Origin: Ligustrum vulgare
Lineage: Eukaryota > Streptophyta > Magnoliopsida > Lamiales > Oleaceae
Length of the DNA: 64,000 nt
Assembly: GCA_963555705.1 (NCBI GenBank)
Contig: OY743184.1
Span: forward strand, 31,382,614 to 31,446,613
Direction: 5' to 3'
The notes beneath the pieces are model-generated. The model was given only the letters and a program-made list of their open reading frames with translations, was not told where the DNA came from and did not search any database. The position numbers and the translations under genes were made by a program. Positions 10,989-22,330 of the stretch are shown here, piece by piece. The number at the start of each line of letters is the position of its first letter. The stretch's first letter is position 1.

Positions 10989-11207
10989 ATGCCTGGATAT
11001 ACTATTGAAGGATTAGACAATTTGTTAGAAAAAATTATGGAAAAAATAGATAACATTATATCTCATTTAATAGATATGGATGAATCATCTGAACAATATT
11101 ATATACTTTCAGAAAATCATGATCAATACATTATAGATTATTCTGACATATTAGCGATTAAAATAGATTTAGAAAATAAAATAATGACAAATACAGTCAA
11201 AACCTAA
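10989..11207 (+). CDS. Viral small helical protein, paralogue 1
   Basis: The ATG at 10989 gives MPGYTIEGLDNLLEK and about 72 residues of acidic, helical sequence. An upstream in-frame ATG at 10941 overlaps the previous gene, but the next ORF also begins M.GYTIEGLDNLLEK, so 10989 is preferred. Its TAA overlaps the following ATG (TAATG, 11205-11209). The family is not recognised. It is clearly the duplicate of the adjacent 11207-11428 ORF. Confidence 0.6.
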   Translation: MPGYTIEGLDNLLEKIMEKIDNIISHLIDMDESSEQYYILSENHDQYIIDYSDILAIKIDLENKIMTNTVKT

Positions 11208-11428
11208 TGTCAGGATATACAATAGAAGGACTAGATAACCTTTTAGAAAAATTGAAAGATAAAATGGAAGATATTAAACAACAAATGGAAAATGAAAGCT
11301 TATCTTCTGAAGAATATAATAAACTCTTAGAAAATTATGAACAATATATTGCAGATTATTGTATTGTACTAGATCAAAGAATGGACTTATACCTGAAAAT
11401 TTTGTATAATAATTTACCAACCCAATAA
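11207..11428 (+). CDS. Viral small helical protein, paralogue 2
   Basis: This 73-residue protein is homologous to its upstream neighbour along the whole length: GYTIEGLDNLLEK, then an acidic helix, SSE.Y..L.EN..QYI.DY, and a final hydrophobic helix. Side-by-side placement and the TAATG overlap indicate tandem duplication within the viral genome. The heptad-like Leu/Ile pattern suggests an oligomerising coiled coil. Function unknown. Confidence 0.6.
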   Translation: MSGYTIEGLDNLLEKLKDKMEDIKQQMENESLSSEEYNKLLENYEQYIADYCIVLDQRMDLYLKILYNNLPTQ

Positions 11429-11431
11429 TCT

Positions 11432-11842
11432 ATGGATACGTCACAAGCATCAACTTCTAATAACTGTGATCATAAACTATATTTAGATAATAAAGAAATT
11501 TCATTCTTATTAACTATTACTGAAAAATCTAAAAATATACATTCTGTTGGACAATCTAAATTAAGAGAAATATACAAAGATATTGACTATGTTATCTTAA
11601 ATAGAATAGAATTTAATTCTGTTGAAACAGCAAAAAATATAAATACGGTTCATAAAATTATAGAAGATTACGAAGATATAGAAGATGAAGTTTCAGATGG
11701 AATAGCATTAGGATATATAACAAAGAAAGAACATCCTAAATCTTTCGAGAAATTATTACAATATAGAGTATTTTTAGAAGAACTTAAAAGATTAAAGAAT
11801 ATGAATATAATAGAAGGTATTGAATTAAATCAACCTGACTAA
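11432..11842 (+). CDS. Viral small ORF of unknown function, 136 aa
   Basis: This ORF starts 3 bases after the preceding stop. It has a Ser/Thr-rich start, then KLYLDNKEISFLLTITEKSK and an acidic stretch around DYEDIEDEVSDG. No domain is recognised. In a circular genome this would be followed by the coiled-coil ORF now found truncated at 1877. It is intact and ends at TAA 11840-11842, the last recognisable viral coding sequence. Confidence 0.5.
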   Translation: MDTSQASTSNNCDHKLYLDNKEISFLLTITEKSKNIHSVGQSKLREIYKDIDYVILNRIEFNSVETAKNINTVHKIIEDYEDIEDEVSDGIALGYITKKEHPKSFEKLLQYRVFLEELKRLKNMNIIEGIELNQPD

Positions 11843-14006
11843 TTCAAGGATATATCTTGCCAATAAAATAATACAATTCATTAAGGGTAATAAAGACATT
11901 TAACAAAAGAAATGCATTTTGAAAAACACCACATTTGAAAGAGCTATTCAAACAAATCTCCCCCAAGCCTTGAGCCACGTCCTAACAAATGATGAGATCA
12001 CAAATGTGCCCCAGGAGGCAAGTCCTCACCCTACATTCTAACCGACATAACTTGTAATTTACATTTTTCACCAAGGCTCAGAATAGGATAGATGGGAGGC
12101 CCCTAAGATTGGGGTTCAGCTTTTTTTATTTTTTTTTTATTTTTTTTATGAGATCACAAATGTTGTCAAGCCCTCAAAACACATCTTAATTGACAAATAT
12201 TGAAAATCCTAAAACGACAGCGTAGAGGTCTTTGATTCAAATTTTCATATGCTCGAATTTGCTAAATACTTTATCCATCCAGTCTGATGATACTCAAATC
12301 TTGACTAACTTTGGGTATAATCTGCGATTTACATCATTTATTAATCCTTAGAGCAAGGGCGATGGGACGCCTAAGGTTGGCGTTCAACCCTTTTTTTTTT
12401 TTTTTTCCATTCTACCTACCAAGTAGATAATTGAACTTCAATTTTCAACAATTAGATAATCTAAAACATAATTTTTTTAGTAGTAACTAGCATTTTCACC
12501 CATGTGAATAAGAACAAATATTTATCTCGTGCGATGCAAAAAAAAATTCCACTATCATTTTCGATAAGTATTTGTAAAATGTTGATATTTTTACATAATC
12601 AATACAAATAAAAAAATGCATAAAATAATAATATTCTATTATAATAATTATTAAAATTTTAAAAACAATGCCCCTATTTGGTAGGGAATAAAATTAGGTT
12701 TTTATAAGATTTTGATAAAAATTGATGGAATGTGTGGTTGAAAGTTGCATGACCTACGAAAATTAATTATTGACTTTGAGTTAGATTTTAATCAAAAGTT
12801 TTAGAGTTATCAAACATAAGAAATATAACTAATCCAAATTATTAAAAACTTATTTGAATAGTAAATGCTAATTTATATATTTAAATAATAAAATGTCAAT
12901 TTATATATTTCAATAATAAATGATCTTAGGTTTCAATAATTTTTATGAGCGTTTATTCTCAACCAAACAAATATTTATAAATATTTAATCAATAAAATTA
13001 TACTTTTTATTTACAAAATCAAGAAGTTAAAATAATAATTACGAAAAATATTCAATTATCAAGATATAATAACAATCGGATAACGTGGGAAATCAAGAAA
13101 TTAAATTTAAAACCTTATACCAATTAATCTTTACACAATTATTAAAATTAAGAATGATTAAAAATATTAGCTTTCATTCGATAACTTTGTCTCTAAATTT
13201 ATTTACTGACAACATATTTTTTATTCACTTTTTAACTATACACATTTTTTGAAATCATTTTTCAACCATGTTTTTTTTATCTCGAAAACAACAATATTTT
13301 TGTTTATAAAAAAAAAAAAAAAAAACAAAGCCTTTGAACAGAAGTTTTAATTTATTAAATAATTAATAATAATATATATAATAAAATATGGTTTAAAAAA
13401 TATAATTTATTATTTAAAGAATGATAAATATTATCTACCCAGTTTTTATTTTATTCTATTTTTATTTGGTTATTTTTTCCCCAAAATTGTGAAACTCTGT
13501 TGATTATATAATCATGTCAAATAAAAATTGCAAACTTGTTAAAAAATATGTTTTTTTAAAATACAATTTACGAAATCACTTTTAACAATATAAATTTTTT
13601 CTCTCCATTTTTTAACCACATATTTTACCTCAAAAATATAAAAACGTGTTTTTATACATAAAAATTTTAACGAACAGAGGCGTAATTAATCTAGATTTTG
13701 GGATAATTCTTTCAGCCCATATTTGTGGTTGAATTGATTGATTTTTCATTTATATCACAAATTAATATTATTAATAAAGTACGATTTGTAACTTTGGAGA
13801 CTACAATAAATAATTGTCCATGTCTAAAATCTTGTATTTTGAGATAAATTTAGACACATGAAAATAATTCTCTTACTCTTGTTAATAGTCATAGATATTA
13901 GACAATCAAAAGATATTTCCTTTATTGAAACTTATGTCTGATGGAGTTAAAGTCAATCTTGAAATGAAAACTTTATGTTCCGAACGGCTACCAAAAATGA
14001 CTTTTA

Positions 14007-14170
14007 GTCTCTATTTGGCAAACGTTTAAAAACATGTTTTTAAACGACACAATTCCTCAAATCACTTTTTAACCATACACATTTTCTCTCTCCTCTTTTA
14101 AATAACATATTTTATCTCGAAACCATTAAAAATATGTTTTTAAAGACAAAACTTTTAACAAACAGAGGCT
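14007..14170. mobile_element. MITE-like element
   Basis: The left end GTCTCTATTTGGCAAACGTT and the right end, reverse-complemented as AGCCTCTGTTTGTTAAAAGT, form imperfect inverted repeats. Inside, AAAACATGTTTTTAA pairs with AAAAACATATTTTTAA. Flanks TTAG and TAAG may hold a 3-bp target site. About 165 bp, no coding capacity. Related sequence occurs at 13540-13690, 42770-42920 and 44165-44290. Confidence 0.5.
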
Positions 14171-15541
14171 AAGAAATTTTATTATTTTGTTATTTAAGAA
14201 AAAAAAATTGACTAGTCATTTTTGTACCCCCAACTTCAAAAGTCTAGCTCTGTAGCTACCAACAATGTTATTCATTTAGATTATTTATTTTACATTTTTT
14301 CAAGAAATGTTTATTGATTTGTCCTCATCCTTTTTAACATATTTTTATAGATCAATTACCAATAAATTCTATTATTTGAACAATGTAAAAGAGCAAGTAT
14401 AGGAATATGTAGCTTAGTAAATGTAATCATTATGTAGTTTTAATAGATAGTTGGCTCAGCACTTCACATTTGGATATCGGAACAAATTTTTTATTTAAAA
14501 TATTTAAAATAGAGAGTCTCTTAAAATTTATTTTTAAGAAACGATTCTTTAAAATAAATAGTATTTTTTATTTTATAGAGCTTTATAAGATTCTTTAGGT
14601 TTCAATACTCCATTTCATATAATATCAAATCATATTTGATTTTTTTTGGCTATTTAACATTTGAAAACATTTATTGATAAGAAGTTAGGAAAAACAAAAA
14701 TACTTTAAAAGTCGATCAACTATCGACCTCAAAAGTTAAAAGGTTAAGGGTCAAAATATTCAACGGGGACTAAATAGTGTTGAGAGATTATTAAATAAAT
14801 ATTCAAATGAACATACAAGTATGCAAAATGTATTGATTTATTAAAATTTTTTTAAAAAAAATAATGAAGTATATCAAAGTTGTCTATTGTTTGGTAAATA
14901 TATAATTATATTAAAGGAAACTTACGTAAATACCCTTAATTTTTGGGTCATTAAGAAAAATCTACACTATCTTAAAAGTGTGGATGAGTAGAAATCTTTT
15001 GATTTCTCATTTTATCATCATATTCTCTTCTTTTTTTCAATAATACTCTTAGTTCTTTTATTGAAACTTTTTTATTTTTATTTTTATTTCAAAAACAAAA
15101 ATTTATCCACGTAGACTAAATCGAAATTTCATTAATTTATCCACGTTATCAAAATTGGTTATTCAATTAATATTAATTTAGTGTCGTTACTTTTTAATTT
15201 ACTTTTAAAATATTATCCCATCAAGTTTTATTTCCCATGATAACTCCACCGAATATTTCAAAGAATGCGTTTATGCTAAATTTTTTTCTATTATTAATTC
15301 AAACAATTATGTTTTAGTTATCGATAAAAATAGATTTTTTATAATTATTTTCAAAGTAGGGTGAGTGTGAAACTTTTTATTTTTAAACTAATTTAAATTC
15401 TTATTAAGATCATCAATTATTTTTTATAAAAAGAAAAATATATATATTTTTAATTATTTTCTAATTAAGATATAAAATAAATAATTTTAAACTCTTTGGG
15501 AATAAAAGGATCAAAACTGAAATTTTAATTTTAATATATAT

Positions 15542-15703
15542 AGTCTCTATTTGGTGATGATTAGAATAAGATTTTTAATAGATTTTGATAAAAAATAATA
15601 AAATGTGGTTGAAAAGTTGTATGTTCGATGAAATGTATGGTTAAAATTAATTGTTAACTTTGACTATTAAAATCTTATTTTAATTTCTCTCAAATGAGAG
15701 CAT
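15542..15703. mobile_element. MITE-like element
   Basis: The left end has CTCTATTTGGTGATGATTAG and continues with AATAAGATTTTTAATAG. The right end, reverse-complemented, reads CTCTCATTTGAGAGAAATTA followed by AAATAAGATTTTAATAG. These are long imperfect terminal inverted repeats with a short AT-rich centre. Target duplications are not clear. Confidence 0.45.
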
Positions 15704-16524
15704 AATATTAAACTTTTTTCCTTATAAAATATGTTCACAAATTAATTCAGTTTATCCATACACAATTTTCTCACATTTTTTTGCGGCTTACTATTATTAT
15801 TTTATAAAGAAATTATTGATTTGCCTAATTTTTTTTATGATATCATATTACTTCTTAATATATTACACGTGATTTATTTATTAACCAGACATTTTGAATA
15901 ATTGTTTGACATATATTTCAAAGATCTTTAAAAAGTCACTTTAACATTCATCATACACATAAGACGTGCGTTGGTATAAACATGGGATAAAATATGAATA
16001 CAATGAATACATCGTTAATGAAGTTTAATATGCTATTAACTCAAACGCTAAACAAAGGCCAAGAAAGATGGCCAAATATCATTTGGATCATCATTTTTCT
16101 GGACTCTTCGACGTAAGTTCCTTGGCTTGGATACCTAAAGCAGTGAACCAAATACTTATTACAGGCTAAGCAGCTAGGAAGAAGTGCAACGAATGAAAGA
16201 TGTTGTTATCTTGATGTAGAAGATCATAACATGAGTGGTTCAACATATTTGGATTCGTATAGATATCCTATCATATTTGTAGAAATAGATTGCCTATTTG
16301 TACAGAATGGTAATGATTCCCTATATAATCATCTATCATAGAAGTCTATTTTTTTTTCTCTTCTAGACGATCGAAAAATAAAGAAATTGTTGGTTATCAA
16401 TTCCTACTATAGGACTGGTCCCTTTTTTTTAATCCAAACTTTAAAAACCCAACGAGACTTACACTAAGCATACCAACAAAACTGAAACATAACAACCTTG
16501 AAATCAATAAAAATCAGAGTTAGC

Positions 16525-16840
16525 CGTAGAAGGCATTGTGCAATGGTAAAGCGGGAGGAGTTGAAACTAGGAGGTCGAAGATTTTACTCTTGGTTCTTGG
16601 AATGTAGCATTTAAAATGCTAGAAGACAAGTACTTTCATGGAGGTAGTGTTATGGTATAGTATGGTATGGTATGCCATGCCATCCCTTCAAGGATACGTC
16701 CGTACGACGCAAGAGTTCATGGGGGGAGAACAGTTGTCCGAATGTCTATTCAAAGTGCGCTTAGGCTGTAATCGGATTCGATTTACTTGGAGGCAAACTA
16801 GGGGTAAGGCCACTCTTCTTCAAGATTAGTCAGGCGAATA
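16525..16840 (+). mobile_element. Possible tRNA-derived SINE
   Basis: GTGCAATGGTAAAGCGGGAG resembles a pol III A box, and GGAGGTCGAAGATTTT about 35 bases later resembles a B box, as in plant tRNA-derived SINEs. Unique-looking sequence follows to about 16840 without a clear poly(A) end. Target duplications were not found, so this stays tentative. Confidence 0.35.
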
Positions 16841-16863
16841 TTAGACACGTGAGTTGTAATGCA

Positions 16864-18309
16864 TGATAAGTGTTATATTAACGTTTATTTTATACACTTA
16901 TATCCTTGAATATGCCATAATGTGATTCTATCTAAGTATTATTAATGCATTTTATGTTTTATATTGTATAGGATCACAAAGGAAGAGAAAAGAAGGAAAA
17001 AGAACCAAAATGTGCTTAAAATCGAAGATTGAGGACTTAGGTGCAAATAAGATTTACGGCCGCAAGAAATAATATTTACGGCCGTAAGCGCATGATGAAT
17101 CAAGAAGAAAATAAGCAGAAACACGTTTACGGCAGTAAGAAACATCTTTACGGCCGTAACCCTCAAAAGATAAAAATACGCAGAAACCCAATTACGGCCG
17201 TAAAAGAAATGTTACGGCCGTAACTCCAATTTAAGGAAATATGCAGCAACTCAATTACGGCCGTAAAAGAATAGTTACGGCCGTAACTATTCAAGTCAAA
17301 AATTTCCTTATTTCAATTCTTTCCATAATTTGTGATTTCTTGCTCCCAAAGCTAGGGCACGAAATTGGAGCTATAAAAAGGGAGTTTCATGACAAGAAAA
17401 GGTAAAAATAATTATTGAAAGAGGGAGCGGCTTGCTTGGAGATTGGAAGAAAAATTAAGCGACTCGAGAAGGCGAATCAAGAAAAGAAACTTCCAGAATT
17501 TTTCATGGCTTTGAGTGGCTAAGCTACATACCTAGTTCGAAGGGGAAGTTGTATTTCATATCAATTTGTTATTGCTTTTCCAAACTAGTAACGTAGTTCT
17601 AAATTCTTTACTTTGATTTGTTGGATTCTTATGCGTTTTTTGTTCAATCAATGCAATTCTTTATTTGATTAAGGCCTTATCATTTAATTTGTTGTATTGA
17701 GATTTGCTATTTTGAATGATTGGATCCGTAATCGTCTTGTTATTCAAATCATAGTAGCAAGTGGAAATTTAATAATTTTCATAGAGAATTCCAACTTAGG
17801 TTAATTGTCACGAGCTTGTGTGATTGATAACCTAATTCACCCTAATTCCTCTCAACCATTATATAGTTGTTGTCTTAAATCTAAAGAGCTTGTTTTAGGT
17901 TATTCAATGGCTAATGTTTGATTAGAGAGCTTATTCTAATTAAATGCAATTAAGGGAGAATCGGAATAGTTAGAGCTTATTAACTATTTACGGGTGATAA
18001 ATCAAAGAAGAAATTGAACTCGCGTTACTTGGAAAGTGATAACATTGTGATATAATACAACTGAACCTGAGAACTAGGACTCATCAACATTTGATATTTA
18101 TTTCAATCATTTTAATTGCCTTATTTTATTAGTTAAAATCATTTACAAACAATTCAAAACAAAAACCCCCTTTTACGATTCTAATTGACATGACACTAAG
18201 TTAGTTCCATTCCTCGTGGGATCGACCCTTACTCTCACTACTATATTATTAATTAATATTTAGCGAGTAAGGAATTATTTATTATTTTGGTGCATTGCGA
18301 CACGCATCA
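16864..18309 (+). mobile_element. Solo LTR, Athila/Tat-like, 1446 bp, TSD ATGCA
   Basis: It begins TGATAAGTG and ends CACGCATCA (TG...CA). ATGCA lies directly before it (16859-16863) and directly after it (18310-18314), a 5-bp target duplication. A likely TATA box (GCTATAAAAAGGG) is at about 17370. The tail carries CCTCGTGGGATCGACC, as in Athila/Tat LTR ends. No internal region or second LTR adjoins, so it is a solo LTR left by recombination. Upstream of the TATA box lies an array of eight TTACGGCCGTAA palindromes. Confidence 0.85.
17054..17286. repeat. Paired TTACGGCCGTAA palindrome array (8 copies)
   Basis: Copies start at 17054, 17076, 17127, 17148, 17192, 17212, 17255 and 17275. They form four pairs with internal offsets of 22, 21, 20 and 20 bases and pair periods of 73, 65 and 63. 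Copies 1 and 3 carry one substitution each (CGGCCGC, CGGCAGT). The array ends about 85 bases before the putative TATA box. Confidence 0.95.
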
Positions 18310-18314
18310 ATGCA

Positions 18315-18885
18315 CCAAAAATTTTCAAGACTTTTCAAGAATATACCTCTGATATCACTCTTCTGACGGCCCCCGAAAACAGGTGAATATTTTTAGCCAG
18401 TGGCGTAAACTACGTCACACAACTTGGTTTTCAAAATAAGTTTTACTTAAAATAAAATCTATTTAATTAAAGATCTCAAGTTCAAAATATTTCAGATAGT
18501 GATAAAATAGAGTGTTCAATAAAACGTGGCAATTCAAACATAGTAGTTCTTATTCGGTGGTATGCCTACAATTCATAGGTCTTCACCTAGCGCAACACTA
18601 CGTGTCAAGCCATCTAAAGATACCTGAGAAGTTAAGATACGTGGCTGTGAGCACATGCGTACCCAGTGAGCAGAACATGGTGCACATGTGTTATTATACG
18701 TTGAGATATACAAGTCAACTTCACATACTCAAGACATGTTCAAATGTATGATGAGTAACCGATGCACATGAATGTTCTTTTCAAAAATTATGTTTCCATG
18801 GCCCGATTATAGATTATCTTTTCTACCCCAAGCGCTTAACATTTTCATAGACCGGATATTGACTTTGGAATACTTATTATTGTGT
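18315..18885. other. Gene-free stretch between LTRs
   Basis: No coding sequence is recognised. A short open frame at 18512-18751 has no family resemblance and is regarded as chance. The first bases form an inverted repeat with the solo LTR end (18285-18320). Confidence 0.4.
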
Positions 18886-19826
18886 ATTTGAATTTACGAT
18901 TATTTTCTTGCATTTGTCTAGCTATCAAATGTCGGATGAAGGATTTTGTCATTATTGTTAAATACTACATATTTTGGATTAGAAATTCAAATACAAAAAG
19001 TTACTTGATTAAAGTTAATTGACATTCGAAAGAAGAGATTAACTTATGTTAATTAATTGATTATAGTTAATCAACTTTCGAGAGAAGATATTAGTTATGT
19101 TTGGAGAGACAATCCTTGCAATTACTTGATTAATTAATTGATTAGGGCTAATTATATTCGAGAGAAGATTTTAGCTTGTATTAGTTAATTAATTGGGGTC
19201 AATTGAAATTTGAGAGAAGCGATTGTATTGTTAGGAGAATTGAACCTTATAGGTTCTTTAAGTAATCCATTTCTTTCAAAGTGCAAAATTTGTGTTAAGT
19301 GAGAGTCATGTGAAAATCAAATATCCCAACATTTCCCCAACTTCAACATATTTCAAAATCATCTTTATTTCTTATTTTTTACATTTTCATTTTTTTATTT
19401 AAATTAACTAGTTAAGAAATTCAACATCAAATCAAACTTGTTATGTTACTTGACTTTTCATTCAAATTAGAATCATCAATCTTAGTTACAAATCAATCCT
19501 CGTGGGTACGACACACACTCATCTCTTTATTACTTGAACGTGCCCCGTGCACTTGCGATACACAATTTTAGTCGATAAGTATTTAGCGTCGTTGCCGGGG
19601 ATTGAGAATATTTGTACTAAAAGCATTGATTATAAGTTATTTTAATTTTTTTTCTCATTCTTATCTCTTTCTTCTTTGGATTTTGTTTTTAGGTATCTTG
19701 GTCTTGTATATGCAACAACGTCCAACGTAGGACATTCTTCCATCTGATCCCAAACCCGAATGAACTAATCTGAGGTGAATCAGAGAAAGATGGGAATAGG
19801 CTCAACAACAAGAAATACAAGACAAT

Positions 19827-20940
19827 ATGGTGAATTATAACCAAATAGGGGTGAACCCCATAGTAGAGGAAGATGATATGCCAATTGGGCAATTCATGAC
19901 CCCTCTCATCACTCAAAATCGGGGAAGTATTACATATCCTCCATTTGGGCATCCAGATTTTCATCTAAAGTTGGATGTCATAAATCTCTTCAAGGAACAT
20001 CTACAATTCTATGGAATGAACAAGGAGAATTCATTTACTCACATCTCGTAGTTTTTGGAGATGTGTAGTAATTTTGATTATCCGGGAATTGGCAAGGAGC
20101 CTATCAATATGAGGTTATTTCCACACTCTTAGAGATGGGGCTCATGAAATGGTTAGATGCTAACCCCGTTGGAAGTATTACAACATGGCATGACCTAGCT
20201 CAAAAATTGACTACAAAGTACTTTCCTCCAGCAAAATTGGCAAAATTGAAGAGTGATATATCCACATTCCGTCAACTTAACATTGAGTGCTTCTATGAAG
20301 CATGAGAGAGATTCAAGGACTTGTTGAGAAAGTGTCCAAATCATAGGTTCACCAAGCAAATGAAAGTTCAATACTTTTATCTTTGATGAACCCATCTAGT
20401 CAGGTGACAGTTGATTCGGCCTCTAATGGAACTATTACTACAAAATATCCTAATGAGGCGATTGAACCTTTTGAGAGAATGGCAAGTCATATTTCTACTT
20501 GGCCAACCGATCAAATGGTGCCGAAGAAGGCCGAGGGGATTCATGAAGTTGATGCATATGCCGCTTTGTCGGCAAAAATGGACCTTATATTCAAGAAGTA
20601 TAATGACTTGGCTACAAAACAAACGATCAAGGAAATCTATCCTACCTTACCGCCTTGTGATGTATAACGAGCAGCATACAAGATTGAAGATTGTCAAGTG
20701 TTCAAAATGGCTACAACATCAAGTGAGCAAATGAACTACGTTCAAAATTTCAACCGACGACAAGACAATCCTTACTCCAACATTTATAATTCGAGTTGGA
20801 GGAATCATCCGAATTTTTCTTGATCCAACAATCAAGCTCAAGGGAAGCCTCTCGTCTAGAGGAAATGTTCATGCAATATATAAACAAAATCGATACTTTG
20901 TGGGGATCACTTTGGAGCCTCCAAATCCTCTTCAAAAGTC
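19827..20940 (+). pseudogene. Athila gag remnant
   Basis: The first frame reads MVNYNQIGVNPIVEEDDMPI and continues through GHPDFHLKLDVINLFKEHLQFYG, matching the conserved start of Athila capsids. Shifted frames then give FRQLNIECFYEAxERFKDLL and KCPNHRFTKQMKVQYFY, and later the zinc-poor linker. Stops (about 20050, 20304) and frameshifts interrupt it repeatedly. It would form retrotransposon particles; here it is dead. Confidence 0.7.
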
Positions 20941-21044
20941 CTCCAATCTAGGTTTTATTGGCCAACATTGTTCAAGGATGTCTAGTCTCCAAATGTCATC
21001 GATGTCAAAGGAGTGGAAGCATTTCTTGCTGCAATGAAATGCTA

Positions 21045-22330
21045 TTGAATCCAATCTTGGAAGTTGAAATATTTGATGTGTGGGGGATTGACTTTATGAG
21101 ACCACTTCCATCCTCATTCTAAAGTCAATACATCTTGGTGGTGGTAGAATCAGGGGCAGACCCACCTTGCTCCAAACGCAGGCGGGCTCTTCACCTGAAC
21201 TTTTGGATCCCGATGAAAATTTGAATTTGAATTTTTATTTATTTTTATATATATTTACTATTAAAGAATAAAACTTAAGGTTATGACACAAGTAATAATA
21301 ATAATGTAGTAGAAGTGGTAAAGGTTCACGGGGTGATTACAATGTATACTAGTTCGAATCTCAACTTGACTATTTTAATTGTCATTTTCTTCTACTTTTT
21401 TTGGAAAAAAAATTGCACAATTAGTCTTAAGCTCTAGAACTAATTGGATAGTTTGTCATTTTGCCATAATCTTAACAACTTTTATGGGAATGAGATAATA
21501 CATTATCTCACTTTCTTAGTTAAAATAAGAAATTCTTAGTTGAAAAAAAAAAAAAAGTTTTTATTGAGTAGACTATGTTTCTAAATTGGTAGAGGCTATG
21601 GCTTTGCTAACTAATGATCTCGAGTGGTAATAATTTTCTCAAAAAGAATATTTTTACACGTTCTGACACCCCCAGATTTATCATTAGTGATGGAGGCAAA
21701 CACTTTTTTAATCGTCTCCTTGAATCACTTTTGTCAAAATATGGAGTGAGGCATCAAGTAACCACCCCCTACAAACCTCAAACGAGTGGGTAAGTGGAAA
21801 TCTCGAATCGAGAATTGAAAAGGATTCTTGATATGACGGTAAATGCATCTAGGAAAGATTGGGCTAAAAAGTTAGATGATGCACTATGGACCTATCGCAC
21901 CGCTTTCAAAACCCCTATTAGTATGTCTCCATTTTGCCTTGTCTTTGGAAATTCATGTCATCTCCTAGTTGAACTTTAGCGTAAAGCATTTTGGGCTACA
22001 AGGGTATTAAATTTTGATGCACAACTAGCCGATGAGAAGCGATTGATTCAACTTATTGAACTTGAAGAATTTTGTCACAACTAATATAAGAATGCCCGTA
22101 TCTACAAGGAAAGAACAAAAAGATGGCATGACAAATACATTGTGAAGGGAGACTTTGAAGTTGGGCAACAAGTCCTTCTTTTCAACTCTAGACTTCAGTT
22201 ATTTCCCAAAAAGCTTCGCTCTCGATGGTGGGGACCATTCACGATCTCTAAAACTTTCCCCATGGATCAATTGAGTTGTATTATGAGCTGGAGCTATTCA
22301 ACTAGTTCACATGCAAGCTAGAGGTGTTGT
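21045..22330 (+). pseudogene. Athila integrase remnant
   Basis: It starts with [14 protein letters not shown] and YILVVV, the first beta strands of the integrase core. After a 0.4-kb insert it continues with DYVSKLVEAMALLTND, IFTRSDTPRFIISDGGKHFF (second catalytic Asp) and [16 protein letters not shown] (catalytic Glu). [20 protein letters not shown] and later [20 protein letters not shown] and [11 protein letters not shown] follow. At least three stops or frameshifts break it. The motif set and order are those of Athila/Tat integrases. Confidence 0.8.
21149..21567. mobile_element. About 420-bp insertion in the integrase remnant
   Basis: Integrase coding stops after YILVVV and resumes at DYVSK. 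GTAGA occurs at both edges (21144-21148 and 21568-21572), a possible 5-bp target duplication. The insert starts ATCAGGGGCAGACCCACC, holds an A-run near its right end, and contains GTGGTAAAGGTTCACGG and AGTTCGAATCTC about 45 bases apart, which resemble pol III A and B boxes. The class is uncertain: SINE-related or a small DNA transposon. Confidence 0.45.

Larger units (their letters stand above)
1877..11850 (+). other. Endogenous pararetrovirus (Caulimoviridae), about one genome length
   Basis: One collinear block carries, in order, a coiled-coil ORF, a coat protein with a CCHC knuckle, a 30K-type movement protein, aspartic protease, reverse transcriptase with YVDD, RNase H, a transactivator-like protein, a promoter/leader with TATA box and AATAAA, and five small ORFs. 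The order coat, movement, polymerase, transactivator resembles cavemoviruses and solendoviruses rather than caulimoviruses or badnaviruses. The genus is not assigned. Integration has opened the circle so that the promoter lies internally at about 9.76 kb. Eight in-frame stops, one frameshift and a hAT insertion show that it is an inactive fossil. The right edge is set only by the last ORF; host sequence begins somewhere after 11842. Confidence 0.9.
11851..16524. other. AT-rich gene-free stretch with degenerate MITE-like repeats
   Basis: There is no supported gene. At 11990-12140 and 12150-12400 two diverged copies of a block share 'gagatcacaaatg', 'g.atttacat' and a T-run ending. Several blocks begin with CTATTTGGT or end with CAAACAGAGGC, typical of short MITE-like insertions (two are listed separately). 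Similar fragments lie at about 12665-12960, 13190-13320 and 13540-13690. Long A and T runs are common. Confidence 0.6.
18886..22330 (+). mobile_element. Deleted Athila-type Ty3/gypsy retrotransposon
   Basis: LTR-like sequence (start not defined) ends near 19580 with CCTCGTGGGTACGAC and CCCCGTGCACTTGCG. The primer site TAGCGTCGTTGCCGGGGA (19584-19601) matches, with two differences, the tRNA-Asp-type site of Athila/Tat elements, TGGCGCCGTTGCCGGGGA. A degenerate gag and an integrase fragment follow. Protease, RT and RNase H are missing, so an internal deletion joined gag to integrase. No 3' LTR is seen. Confidence 0.75.

Noticed and set aside
16638..16829. Short ORF beginning MEVVLWYSMVWYAM
   Set aside because: It is derived from a TATGG-type repeat next to a possible SINE; not supported as coding.
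17041..17223. ORF of 60 residues with repeated YGR/YGS
   Set aside because: It is only the palindrome array read in one frame; no coding signal.
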